A DNA stretch of 64,000 bases. Source: Alnus glutinosa (lineage: Eukaryota > Streptophyta > Magnoliopsida > Fagales > Betulaceae). The notes under the pieces are model-generated. The model was not told the DNA's origin, ran no database searches, and saw only the letters and a list, made by a program, of their open reading frames with translations. Location of the stretch: contig NC_084888.1 of NCBI RefSeq assembly GCF_958979055.1, positions 33,475,804 to 33,539,803 on the forward strand. Direction: 5' to 3'. Below are positions 23,639 to 37,256 of this stretch, piece after piece (position 1 is the first letter of the stretch; the number at the start of each line of letters is the position of its first letter). The translations under genes were made by a program, and so were the position numbers.

Positions 23639-26600
23639 TTATTCTCTATCTTGGTCTTGCACACCATTAGCATCTGCTTGTTGTGGGCTGGGGCTTTGAC
23701 CTTCATAGGTATATTTACTGTCAATGGGCTCCTCAACAGTAGCTTGTTTCCCCTGTTGCATTCATAAAAATTTGATTAGAGATCTTAAAACATATGAAGC
23801 ACAGTACAAGTGATATGTAAACTCTTTATTGAACAAAATGATGTGTACCCAGCATTATTATAGAAATAGAGAGGGAGATTTTGAAGTATTTGTGCCTTAT
23901 AGACAATCATCCTTCAATTTAAGAGGAAAATACAAGTAGACACCAACCTTGTTCCGGTCTCGCCAGCCAAGTCCAAATGGACGAGCTAGCAAACCAATCT
24001 TTCTAGCAGGAAAATCTTGTGCAGACTCTTGATTGCTTCGTGCTGTTGAAGAATCTGGATGTGGAGATCTACAAAGCAAAATTACATGTAAAACACAAAT
24101 CTCATCCATTGGGCACAATATGCACACGCAATACAGATAATGTTCCACATTTTGATCCCCCTGCCCCCCCCCCCCCCCCCTTTCTCTTCCCTTTTGGGTG
24201 GAGGGGATTGTAAATAGGCAGCTAATGCAGAAAACAAAACAGAGATAAAGAGGCAAAAGAAAAAAGCAGAAAAGAAAGAAAGAAAAGGTCAAAACCAGTA
24301 CAAAGAGAGCCATGGTTAACTTTCGTCAACAAGTAAATAAGATTGCACCAGAAAAAATGACCCAAAATTGAATACAAACCGTGGAGAGGGTTGTGCTTTA
24401 ACTTGGCCGGATTGGTACTGCAAGGTAGCCTCCAACATTGATTCTGCCATAACCACTCTCTTCTCCATTTCAGCAATTGAAGCAGTGGCCTCTTCATACT
24501 TCTCCTGCATACATATAGTTGTGTATAGGGTAATCTATATGAAAAAGGAACATAAAATAATATCCAGATCTGAATATGACACATTGAAAAGTCAGAAGAT
24601 AGTAAAGTCACTCAATGTACCAAGCCATCTGGTCTAGTTCAATCATAGAGTGATGCATACTTTGACACATGAATACAAATGCGAGGAGCAATGGATACCA
24701 AACATACAGCAATAAAAAAAATTGCACCAGAATGTGCTAACTAATGACCTTGTTGAGACTGGTTTTAATTCAAGAAATGTAGATGTATCTCTAGTATATC
24801 TTCTTTTTTTTTTTTTTTTGATAAGTAATAAAGATTTTATTAAAAAAAAAAAAAAAAAACGTAAGGCGCCCTAAGTACACAGGGACTACCAAAGCAGCCT
24901 ACAACAAGAAATGTAGATGTATCCCTAGTATATCTTCTTAATTGGGAAATGCAGCCAGGCTGGTTGAGGGTTTTTGTGTATGTGCCAAAGTCCAGTCCAC
25001 CGTATTTTGCTGTATTCTTTTACTTCTGAGTACTTCTCACTCAAAGTTGAGAATTTGATTAACGTATTCATGGTGGTATTTATTTCCTCTTCTTCACCTT
25101 ACTCTCTGTTTTATTTCATTGTTTTCAGGGGTAGTATAAAACCCTGTATAGTGCACCCTGTTTGGCACCTGGCACCTTTAAGAATTTCTCACATACAGAG
25201 GAAAAAAAAAAAAAAAAAAACCCTGAAGAATTGGGTAACCCAATTCCAAAGACGCCCATAGTCATCACTATTTTGTTTGACATTCAATTGAAGAAAGATG
25301 TAAATGGTAGCTAAGAACCTCAAAAATTAAGATACTTTTTTGCAGGAGGTAGTCTGACTCTATGGGAATTGCTAGTCACTCGTATCTTTGTCTTTGACTA
25401 TGTAGGTGATAGGCGCCTAAGCAGCTAAAGGATTAGAAAAAACAAAATGATTGAAGGACCCCAACTCATAAAAGATAGAAAGAGAGCACACCATGGTCTA
25501 CGATGATAGCAAACATAATTACTTTATTTTTATTGATGCGGTTGAAGAGGAAGAAGAAGAAGCGGACCTGTACGAATGTCCGATTTATGACGAGAGAGGC
25601 GGACTGGAAGCCTCAGTTTTTTTTGGAAGAATTACTATACTTAATGTTAATAGTGAAAATACTGGTAGTTTTAGATGTGTGTATTTTAGTATGCTACTTA
25701 TGTCAACTTCTGCTCTACAGTGTATTGTTTTTTTTTTTTTTGATAAGTAATTGCAATTTTATTAGAAGACAGCGTAAGGCGCCCCTAGTACACACGGAGT
25801 ATACAAGAAGCAACAGCCTCACAACCGACCCGATAAGGAACAACCCACAAAACAACCCAACCCTAAGCCCCTAAAGCTCACAATCTTCAATCATATCCCA
25901 TCGCCTATGTTCCTCATCAAGGGCAGAGAGGAAAGCCATAGTTCTATCCCCCTTTTCCCCAAAATACGAAGAGCATGCCATAGACAACTCCAAAGGAGAT
26001 AGCTTTGGCTTCCTCCCTTTACATAAAGGCTTGGAGGTGGGTTCTTCCAGGGAGGAGGAAGGAAGAATCCTCCCTTCCGGCGAGCCCATCTCAAAGGAAA
26101 CTTGTGAACCCACAGCAGAATTCTCAGACCCACGACCCGCCTCTGAGGAAGCCAAAGAAGAAACCGGAAGAGGAAAATGAGAAGATTCGGTGACAAGATC
26201 GGGATCCGGAACCGAAACCAACTCCGAACCCATATCCGATCCCTGACAAATCCTCCCACCAGCTTTCCTACGCCTAGAGGGATAGTTCGCGTCACCATAG
26301 TTGATGGAACTCTGCAAATTTAGAAGTTCCCTTTTTCCTTTATACTTCTGGCGCGCAAAAACCTGGAACTCCTCTTCCATGACTTCCCGAACAGCCAAAG
26401 CCCCCTCCCCAAAATCCCCATCCATCGCCCAATCTAAGGGCAAACCATCCCAGTAGACATCTTCCTCCTCCCACACCACAATCTCACCGTTATGATCGCC
26501 CTTGTTGACCTCCTGAAGCTCCACGGAAGGGACAGGAATCGGGGGTAGGTTGAGAAACCCCTTTCTAAAAAAGCCCTGATTCACTTGCGTCACTGACTTC

Positions 26601-29600
26601 TTCGTAGCACGAGGATTTGTCGCCTTCTCAGCTGGCGGCTCTGCACCAGTAACACTCTTGTCAACGTATCCAACTGACATCTTAACGGCTTCCAAAGAAT
26701 CTGAAATTAGCTCATCAGTCCATTTCACAGAGTGCTTTTCCCTCAATTTTTTCGCCCTCCTGTAATAACACTGAAAAGGCAGAGAAACCGCCACAGGGAG
26801 GGGAGAACGCAGCTTCTCACCTAAAATATCTGCTCCAGCAATAGACGGTGTAACCGGAAGAGATTTAGGAATCTGAAGCTTTCCCAAAGGAGTGAAATTA
26901 AAAGAAACAGTAGTAGCCGCCGGAAAACCCAGATCCGGCGCCGGAGAAGGGGGGAAACCGAACAGGTGGGAGGCTGGATTCCAGCTAGAAACCGCCGGAA
27001 TTACCTGGGACCTGCTCGACTTACCCCCTGAAGGAGACTCCGTTCCAGAAAAAAACCCAGCATCAGCCACCGACGGTGGCTCCGGCCTAGGGGAAACCCC
27101 AACAAAACCCGTAGAACCTGGACTCGCTCCCTTTTTTGCTCCCAACGCTGTATCCTCTGAACCCCCATTTGGAAACCGATTCAGAACCAACCCAGAGGAC
27201 ACCTCCGTTGTCGTCACCGGCGATGTTGGCGGCGGACCGGAAACATTAGGTTTCCGCATGAAACGAGCCACGCGACAACCTAAAAATTTTCGAAAAAGCC
27301 CCGACCCGGCATACCGAGTCAGGACTCTCCTCACAGCCCGGCCCAAAACCAAACAAAAACCGGGACCCAACTTACGCCACGTCCGCGTTCTCACCTTTTC
27401 AAATTTCAAACCCTTATCCTGCGGACTTCCAGGCTGGTCTTTGACCAACAGATCAAGCGTGTTCTGCTCCAGAGAAAAGCAATCCACCGCCGATCTCGGA
27501 TCAGCCTCTGTATGCTGCACCGCCGGAAGGAGATCAATCTCACATGGAGTCGCCAACGAAACCCTTAACCAGGACCGACCATCACCCGCTATGGGCATCG
27601 TCTCAGCAACGGTTGTCGGGTCCGACCTCAAAATCTCTGCAAAGGAGGGCCCCATCCACTTTGGAGCCAAGCCCAGAGTCGGCCGATCATCCTCCACAAC
27701 CTTCTTCTCCGATGTAAAGGATGTAGCCTCCTATCTGAGGCAGTTTTGGGTAAACTGAGTTTTTAGTTGTTGATCTATATAATATGTAAAGATTTTAGAT
27801 GCTCTGATACAATTATACTTCTGAGGAAAACTCTAATATTTTTTTTAAAAAAAGGTCTGTTGCTATTTTATGTAGTAGTGTTACGTGTAATTCTAGATAA
27901 TTACACTTACGACTTGTTTAGAAAGCCAGGGCGCTACAGGTTGCAATTTGACCCATCCCACGGTCAAGATAACTATATTGAGGTACAAAACAACAATCAT
28001 TTACAGATTAATGTCCATGGCTTTGATGTGCTACAGAAGTTGTAAAGAGTCAAGTGATTCATACAGGCACTCAAGCTTCAAATACATAGGATACGACTCT
28101 AAATTTTAATATAATGGCTGAAGAGAACCATTTTACAAGACTCCAGAAGTTAGCAAAGAATTATAAAGGTGACATGATTTTTTTTAAAACAAAGACACCA
28201 GTTCATACTTTTTTTTGATAAGTAATAACCTGGTTTTATTAAAAGCGTCAGGCGCCTCTTAGTACACCGGCAGTATACAAGAGAAAACGCAATGCTGGAA
28301 AACGAAAAAAAAAAAAAAAACAACCCAAAAAAAGAAAGAAAGAAACCCGCCAAACAAACCCACAAGAACCTAAGCCTACAAGCACAAAGAACCCCAATCC
28401 AACCCACAAGGAACACACAAGAAACCCACCCAAAAACCCACAGGAACCTACACCCTAAAACACAACCCCCGCAGCCCACAAGCAACCCACAAACTACAGA
28501 ACCTGAGCCTTTCTTCTCCTACTCCTAAATTGCACACTCGCAACGTCGTAGTTTATGGAGCTCTTCAGATTCTGCAGTTCTCTCCTTTGATCTTATGCCG
28601 CTTCCCCATACTACCCCAATGAAAATCTTCCTCAATGGCATCCAACAAAGCCAGGGCCGAATCTTCATCCTCAGCACCATCCGACTCCCACTCCAAGTGT
28701 CAGTCGGGAGGAAAAACGCCCAAGGGGTGAGGAGAATCACCTTTCTCTCCCTGATCCCACAAAACAATCTCCCCAGATGGGCTAAACCCTACCGGCCACT
28801 CCTGAGATTGGATCAAACCATTCGTGTTCGGAGTCTCACCCTTGTCAATGGTCAATGATTTGCAGCCGTTCAAGGGGGAGGGAACTCTCGGAAGAAAGAA
28901 CCCGCGCCGTAGACCCACTCCCCCACTTGGCATCGGTAGGTTTTTAACCACAGTCCCGACCAAAGCCTGAGAAGATGTACCCAAACACTGCGTCATCGGC
29001 GACCTCAAAGTTGTCATTGCCTCATCAATCAAGGAAATATCCAACTTACTAGCTTTGGCCTTCGATTTCCGTTGATACCTCATGACCGATTGGGTTTCGG
29101 ACGGGTAAATGGGAGCCCCACTATCGGCCATCACCAGAAGAGACAAGCGAATCCTTTCTCCCAACGCAGCCGCCCCCAAAGAGGGACCCACAAATCCTTT
29201 AGAGTCCGAACCCAACCCTCCAAGCAGACACGGGGTTGAGTCACAAGTTCATACAATTACTAGTATAACCTTTCTTCAACTTGCAAATTAGCTCAACAGA
29301 AACTACTGGCATACTCAATATCAGATATGTAAGGAACTTCAGTTTGCAAGCAAATTTTCGCAATATAATTCTACAAGGGTGGTATATGATGTAATAACTC
29401 TTTTTTTTTTTTTTTGATAAGCATATGATGTAATAACTACCCACCACAACAAAGCAAAATCAAACCAAATGTAGAAAAAGAAGGCAAACCTGAAGCACTT
29501 GAGCAGCATATCTTTGTGCTGCTGCATCTTGCTCGGAAAATCTACGAGCATCTTCTGTTACCCTTTGCTCTTGCTCTACCCGCATTAAGACCTATAAGAT

Positions 29601-32600
29601 TAGGAAGCAATTTCATAATTACCACTAAAGACCTTAGTTATGAGATTATATCGTCTTATCTAAGTAAGCATTGAGGAACATGGATGAAAGGTGAAACCTG
29701 AAGCATGGCATTTTCTTGTTCCTGCTTATCAGAGAGGGCCCTTCGAAGTTCAGCAACCTCCTGCTCTAACTGCTCAACCTGCAATTGTATTTGGAATTTA
29801 CTTTTGACTAAAGTTTTGCATCCTGCATACCAGCATAAAAACCAAATCCAGAATATGTGGGCTACTTAACATATCATTAACTCTCTTTATTGCCTCTAAG
29901 TTAAGCCAAGCAACCAATGCCTAGACAGTTTTAACTCTAAATCCAATACATATTAATTTCACTGCAATAGTGAACAGCTAGTTGCAGTGTAAAAATCTTA
30001 AGTAGAAAAACGCATGTACATTTAGGTTGCCAAAAGAATAAAAATTCAAAGCCTTGAAGAAGATTATAGTTTTTTTTTTTTTTCCCCAAAGGTAAATACA
30101 ACTCAGAAACCCATACAAGATTGAACCCATGACCTTGCCTTACCAACCCTTACTAGTGGGGAGAGGAGATTTCATTTGGCCCAAAGACCATTGGCTGAAG
30201 AAGATGACTAGTCTTTTAAACAGGTCGAAAATAAAACAGAAAATTCACACATAATACTTTAAAACAATTGTGTGATTGAGTTAGAGAAAACAATCAGTGA
30301 ACCATCCTAGATCTTCACACTCTTAAAACATCTAAGTATTATAGAAAAAATATGTTTGCACAGTCAAGAGCACAGTAGGATGATGACATTCTTCGATTTC
30401 TATAGAAACATAACTTATTAAGAGGGAAAGCCTCTTTAGGGTGCTGAAAAATAGCAAAACCCTAAAATTCTCCTAGGAACTAACAAGCCAAAGGCAATTT
30501 TATAATGATAAGTGTTAACTAAATAGCTATCATAGTCTTCATAGACTCATAGCCATTGAATACAGCTGTCACAACCTCTGAGAGGATAAAAAGCAAAAAC
30601 ACCCGTAAAAGCCCTAGCTATACTAGTACAAACAATACTTCTGTAATACTGATACACTGTCAATAATTGTACCATCACAACGGTACCTGTGAACACTTCT
30701 TTAGTGACAGTACAACAAGCAGTAATTTTTTTTGCCCCCAAGATCTTAATCCATCATATATCCAGAGAAGCTAAACAATTTCTTTTTTTGATAAGTAATA
30801 GAACCCAATAACCCTTGCTGTATAATATATTCACCGTTCTCATCTTGGTGAGCTTTGATTGATATATATAGCATTTACAATATATAAGATTAACTACAAC
30901 TCTTCCTCATCTATAAATTGAGTTTGAGTTAGATTACAATGTCTTCCTATCTCTATCTCTTCATGCTCTTATCTCTTATCTCTTATCTCTTTATCACCAA
31001 ACTCACATCTAGGATGAGAGGTGTCTTGAGTGGTTGAGTCCTTTGATGATAAGTCATGTGCGTTGATACCCTCCCGCAAGGTCAACGGGGGAGATCAGTT
31101 GTTGAGCTTGAAACATATCCTTTGAAACCGAGTGGAGACAAGAGGTTTAGTTAGAACATCCGCTAATTGGTCCGAGCTGGGAATGAAGAGAATTTCCAAT
31201 GATTTATCAGCAACGAGATCTCTAATGAAGTGGAAGTTGATTTCTACATGTTTTGTGCGTGCATGAAATACAGGATTTACTGACATGTAAGTAGCCCCAA
31301 TGTTGTCACACCATAGTTTAGATGGAGAAGGGAGAGAGATACCGAGTTCATGAAGAAGAGCTTGAATCCAAAGGAATTCAGCAGTGGTGTTGGCAATTGC
31401 TTTATATTCTGCTTCCATAGAGGAGCGTGTGACGGTGGGTTGCTTTCTAGAACTCCATGAAATAAGGTTTGAGCAAAGGATGACATAATAGGCTCCTATG
31501 GAGCGTGTACCATTTGGGCAGCCTGCCCAATTTGCATCCGAGTAAGCTTGGAGGCTAGTGGATTGCGTTCGATGAAGGAGCAATTCGTGAGACAAAGTGT
31601 GCTTTAGGTAGCGAAGAATCATTTTTACAGCTTTCTAGTGTAGTTTAGTTGGTCTATGCATGAACTAGCACACACGGTTAGCAGCAAAACCCAAGTCTGG
31701 ATGCGTTAGTGCTACTGTGCTAGGTATTGTAAGGATCGAACAGTGTTGTGATAGAGAGAAGGATCTTCCATTGGATCACCGGTGAAAGCCGACAAAACAG
31801 AGGAAGCTGCCATGGGGGACGTGATAGGCTTGGCCTCCAACATGTTGGTTTTCTTCAATAAGTCCAAAATATACTTGTGTTGGGAGAGAAGAAGAAGGCC
31901 TAACTTGACTGAGAGGACTTCAACCCCAAGAAAATAGTGAAGAGCACCCAAATTTTAACTATGAAATCAACACTGAGGAGCAGAAGCAGTTCAATAATTG
32001 CAACAGGGGCAAAGGCTGTGATAATTATGTCATTGACACATATGAGGAGATACATGGTGACAGAGTTGTTGTGGTAAATAAACAACGATGAATCTGCCTT
32101 GGAGTCGTGAATCCAAGCTGGAGTACTTTTTCACTGAGTCTAGAAAACCAGGTGCGGGGGGCCTGTTTTAAACCGTAGAGAGCTTTGTGGAGCTTGCAGA
32201 CATGATGTGGATAGCTTGGGTGAATGAATCCAGGTGGTTGAATCATGTATACATCTTCAGAGATGAAGCCATGAAGAAATGCATTCTGAATGTCTATTTG
32301 TTTTAGGGACCAACCTGTAAAGTAAACAATAGATAGCACAGTTCTTATAGTTGTAGGTTTAACAATTGGACTATAGGTCTCACCAAAGTCAAATCAAGTC
32401 CTTGGCGACTAGCTGTGCCTTGTGGCATTCAACGAACCCATCAGCCTTTCTTTTAAGTTTAAAAATCCATTTGTAGCCCACGACATTCTTGGCTGCCATT
32501 GGAGGAACAAGAGACCAAGTATTGTTTTGGAGCAAGGCGTTGAATTCCACTTGTATTGCATTACGCCACTCAATGATGGTGACTGCATTCGAGAAACAAG

Positions 32601-35600
32601 TCGGCGCCACAAGGGTTGATGTAGTTATGGACAGTAATGTGCGAGGCACAAGGTATCTTATTGTGCCATCTGTGAGTTTCTATTGTTGAACAATGTGATT
32701 CTAAGCCCTTGTGCACATAGGATGAGTGCGAGGAGCATGAGTACTGGAGTGAGAATGAGTCACACTTGGTTCTGCAGAAAATGAATGGGAAGAAGTAGGT
32801 AATGGAGTTATATTTGATGCTACAGGAGGAGTTGTAGGACAAGTAGGAGTATGTGCTAGAATATGGAGAGGTGGAATAAAGAGAGCAGGTTGGGCATCAT
32901 AGGACTCAGTGAGTGATGATGTAGGGGTGAAGGTAAACATAGTTTCATGAAACACCACATCTCGTGAGATATACATGCGGCTAGACTTAGTGTGATAGCA
33001 CTTATAACTTTTGTGGTTTGGACTGTAGCCGAGGAAGACCCATTGTTTGGAACATAGAGAGAATTTATGAGAGTTATAGGGGAAAAGATTAGGGAAGCAT
33101 GCACACCCAAGATTTTAAGGAAAGTGTAGTCAGGAGTGCGGTTAAAAAGTATTTGAAATGGTGACTTATTTTTCAGCAACGGAGTGGGCAACCTATTGAT
33201 GAGGTAGCAAGAAGTGAGACACGCCTCATCCCAAAAGGTTTTGGGAAGATGACTGTCAGCTAGAAGAGCCAACTGTGTTTTCTTTTAGCGCATCCTTGTT
33301 GTTGATGTGTGTGAGGACATAAAACGCGATGGATGATGCCAATGGATTGAAAATAGGTACGGAGGTTGCGAGATTCGTCACCCGGCCCACCCCAATCTAT
33401 TTGCACACTTTCAATCTTTGAGTTTAGTAAGCGTTCCACCATGGCTTGAAATTTGAGAAACATGGGCATACCATCAGATTTAGATTGGATGGGAAAAACC
33501 CATGTAAAACGACTGAAAGCATCTATGACTGATACATAATCACGATTTCCATTGATAGAAAGAGTTGGAGAAGAACCCCATACATCTGAAAAAATTAAAT
33601 CTAAAGGGTTACATAAGCTTGAAGTAGAAACTGAAAATGACAATTGATGTCCTTTGGCCTGATCCTTAATTGGGCCTTGAAAGATGCTAGAGCTCATTGG
33701 TAACGTGATGAGTTGCCCTGGTATCGAGGTACTAGTTGTCTTCAGTAGGCAAGGTAGGGGAAGAGTAATAGGCTTGTGGATTGTGCTGAAATTCGGATGA
33801 AGATGCTGAATCCTGCCATTGATAGCACCGGAGGGCAGTGTGGCCTAGCTTGCCACAAATTTGACTTGTAGGCCATGATGAAGAGGCAGTGTCATTGGAG
33901 AATTAGAAGCCAAGCCCTCGGTTGATGGAGGAAGAACCACGACCACGATAGTATTGTTGTCCACCGTAGGAAGATGATGAGCCACGGCCACGGTAACCTC
34001 GGCCTCTAGACATGGGAGACCGAGAAGAGATATTATATTAGCATAGGGCTGGGCAAGATCAATGGACGGGAGTTGTTGTTCAATACACATCTCATGAGCA
34101 AGAAGATGTCCATAAAGCTCATCGATGGATAAAGGATCCACACGCGTTGTTACAGAGATAACAAACGGGTCATACTCAGATCCGAGACCTTTGAGAAGGA
34201 AGGAGACACTTTCAAAGTCATTCAGGGGCAAGCCAGCAGCAACCAGAGTTTCACTCAAGGTCTTGATCGTCTGAAAATACTTAGTGATAGAATCATTCCT
34301 TTTCTTGACCGTGGCTAATTGAAAGTAGATTTGCATGACACAAGCCCAGGCTTGAGAGGCAAACATAGTGACCAAAGTGGTCCATAAAGCATGGGCAGTA
34401 ACCCATCCTACAACATGAACAACATAAGGCTCAGTTAGCGTGGAAATGAGCACGCCAAGGATCATTTGATCCCTTTGGCACCACGCAAGATACTCCGGAT
34501 TGGCCATGGTGGCAGGAGCATTAGCTTTTGTGCTGGTATTGGGAACAATTTGGGCAAGTGGCTGAGATGAGCCATCTAAGAACCCGACGCATCTTGACCA
34601 CGGATGTAGGCAAGGAGCTGCATTCTCCAAATCATGAAATTCCCTTTGGAGAGCTTGATATTCAGGGAGCGATTCATGTTAGGGACGGTGAAGACTACAA
34701 ACATGGGATTGGTTGGGTGGGGCGGTGAAGCCATGGAAGAGGTGGTGGAGGTAGAGTCAGAGTCAGACATAAGGATCAAAGACGTTGGTCTATATGCTGC
34801 TCTGATACCATAATAGAACCCAAAAACCCTTGCTGTATAATATATTCACCGTGCTCATCTTAGTGAGATTGATATATATATATATATATAGCATTTACAA
34901 TCTATAAGATTAACTACAACTCTACCTCTTCTATGTCTTCATATTGAAGTATAACTCTTCCTCATCTATACATTGAGTTAGAGTTAGATTACAATGTCTT
35001 CCTATCTCTATCTCTTCATGCTCTTATCTCTTTATCACTAGACTCACGTATAGGATGAGAGGTGTCTTGAGAGATTGAGTCATTTGATGATAAGTCATGT
35101 GCGTTAATAATAAGTAAATATATTTCATTAAAAAACACAAAGGCGCAACCAAAGTATACAAGAGAAACACCTAACTAGAAGGAGAAAAAATATCAAGAAA
35201 TTCACGAAAGCTAGAAAAATGAAAACAACCCGGTGCAACCGTCCATTGGTAAAGGGTTTTAATTCCACCGTCGTCTTTTTGCAGTCTTCAAAACTTCAAT
35301 CATTTCAATCTCTCCAAATACACCACATCAAGCAGGACAATTCCAACATTGCAGCACAATGAGGGCCACTGAACTGCCCTTTTCAAGAGGCGAAGAGGTC
35401 TACCACTCGTCTAAGCATAACCCAATGTAACCCAAAAAGATTGAAAATAGAATTCCATAAAGCACCAGCAATCTCACAATGTAAGAGGTGACCGCTTCCC
35501 CAAATTATCCATAGTGAGAATCTTCCCTAACACGGCCGACCAAGCAAAAAACACCACTCGCAATGGAACATTATTCCATCAAATACTCCTCCAAGGGAAA

Positions 35601-37223
35601 GGAGTATGCCCATGGGGAATCAGACCGTAATAGAATGATCAAAACAATTTCAATAAAACCAACATAGAGGTCACAGAGAACCAACTTTCACTACCTATTC
35701 TAATAGACCTAAAACCAGCTTATTGAGAATCCTCCAACAAATATATGCTTATCCCATTTCACATGGTTAAGAAAGCTTTACAATTAACCTGAGATTTCAA
35801 GGGAGAAAACAAATAAAATATTAACTTAAAAAAAAAAGCACTGTAATTCCAGTTGACAATCACCACAGGTTTCCTAAATGAATGGGCCTTTTAATTACTG
35901 TGTCATATCTTAGCAATATTTGAATCTAAGATCTATCCCAACCCCACTCTCCCCATTTACCACTTGAACAAGGCCCAGGGGCACTCATTGTCCCACAGTT
36001 ACCGTTTAAAAGGATGTACTTCTTCCTAATTACTGATCAGGGTAAGTTTAATCTTTATTATCACTGTAATATGAGCACTTAAACATATACTGGGATTAAA
36101 AGTGGACCGAGTTTTAGACATTCACTTGGATTAAAAGTGGTCTGTATTTAAAAGTTAATTAAGTTTTTCACAAACATGCATTGAGGAAGCTCAGCATACT
36201 AACTGATGAAAAAGCATCTATACAGAACAAAAACAACAGCCATATTCGTTGTCAACAGAATAACTGCTATATGTGATGGTATTCCAAATATACCCTGGCA
36301 CTCAATTGCCGCCGATTATCCTGCTTGACCATTTCCATCAAAGCCGTCTCCAATTCCTCAGCTCTGAAAAAAGCAGAAGAAGCCAGAATATCAATTCTGT
36401 ATTAATGAAAAGCAGTACTAGTGACTTGCTAAAGAACAACAGTATTGCATGACTGAAATTGCGGTAACTGCTTAATCATACTTTGGAGACTAGATGACAT
36501 TTTCAACATTTCCACCAGACCACTACAAGGAGGCACCCCAAGAAAAAAGAACCAACAACAATTAAAAGTAAACATAAGAAGAAAAAATAAAAAATATAAC
36601 TAGAAGAGAGATTGCCAAGGTTGTGACCTGAAACAGCTAAATCAAATTTCAGATACACAAGAATCCTCCACTCAATCTACAGACTGTCTAATTTATTGAA
36701 TGGGGAAAGAATAAGGACCTAGAGGAAGAGGAATAAAAAAAATGTTGATTAAAAGGGAAAAAGAATACGTCAAAAATAAGGATAACTAAAGGAGATCTCC
36801 TAAGAAGATGAGAAAAAACTACAACACATTAGGAGGCAAACAGATAAACAAGGAAGGCCAAGAAGTAACTCACATCCACCATAGAGGAAAAGCATTTCTA
36901 GTAAAATGTTCCAACCTAGAAGCTCCTCTGTTAGCTATAATTCGAATAGAAATTTTCCTATTCAATGAATCCAAGAGAGGGAGCAAAGAAGGTACAGTAA
37001 AAAGTCCTAAGCAATGGAAAAATAGTGGTAAGGAGCAGGAGACAATGGAAACTCCAATTACTAAAATCTTGGAGTTTCCCTCCACCTACATAAACCAAAC
37101 AATGTTGCTCTTCAAGCTCCCAGAAAACTAAAATGCCGTGCACAATGACCACCTGCTCTTAAAAAAAAAAAATAATAAAATAAAGCAAAGATTAAGGTAA
37201 TTATAGTTTCTGCATAGAAACAC

Positions 37224-37256
<33 letters not shown>

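Larger units (their letters stand above)
30783..35800 (-). mobile_element. LINE 3' fragment, split by a copia element
   Basis: The T run 30783-30789 plus GATAAG continues after the copia insertion at 35110 with ATAAGTAAATATATTTCATTAAA, then AGGCGCAACCAAAGTATACAAGAG, the usual L1 tail. Upstream (35200-35790, minus strand) it encodes a degraded zf-RVT region: [41 protein letters not shown] and the WCIWRD motif. The 5' end (about 35800) is approximate. Confidence 0.75.

Noticed and set aside
25201-25220. Plus-strand A run as the tail of a retro-inserted transcript
   Set aside because: No target-site duplication around it and no recognisable upstream sequence.
25493-25750. Plus-strand frame with an acidic run and [11 protein letters not shown], possibly an exon of another gene
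   Set aside because: The frame runs into the poly-T of the LINE and I cannot match it to a family or find partner exons. It lies antisense in a Rab-GAP intron, so chance is the simpler reading.
26892-27758. Plus-strand frame of 288 codons
   Set aside because: It is the antisense shadow of the 608-codon minus-strand ORF and has no recognisable domain.
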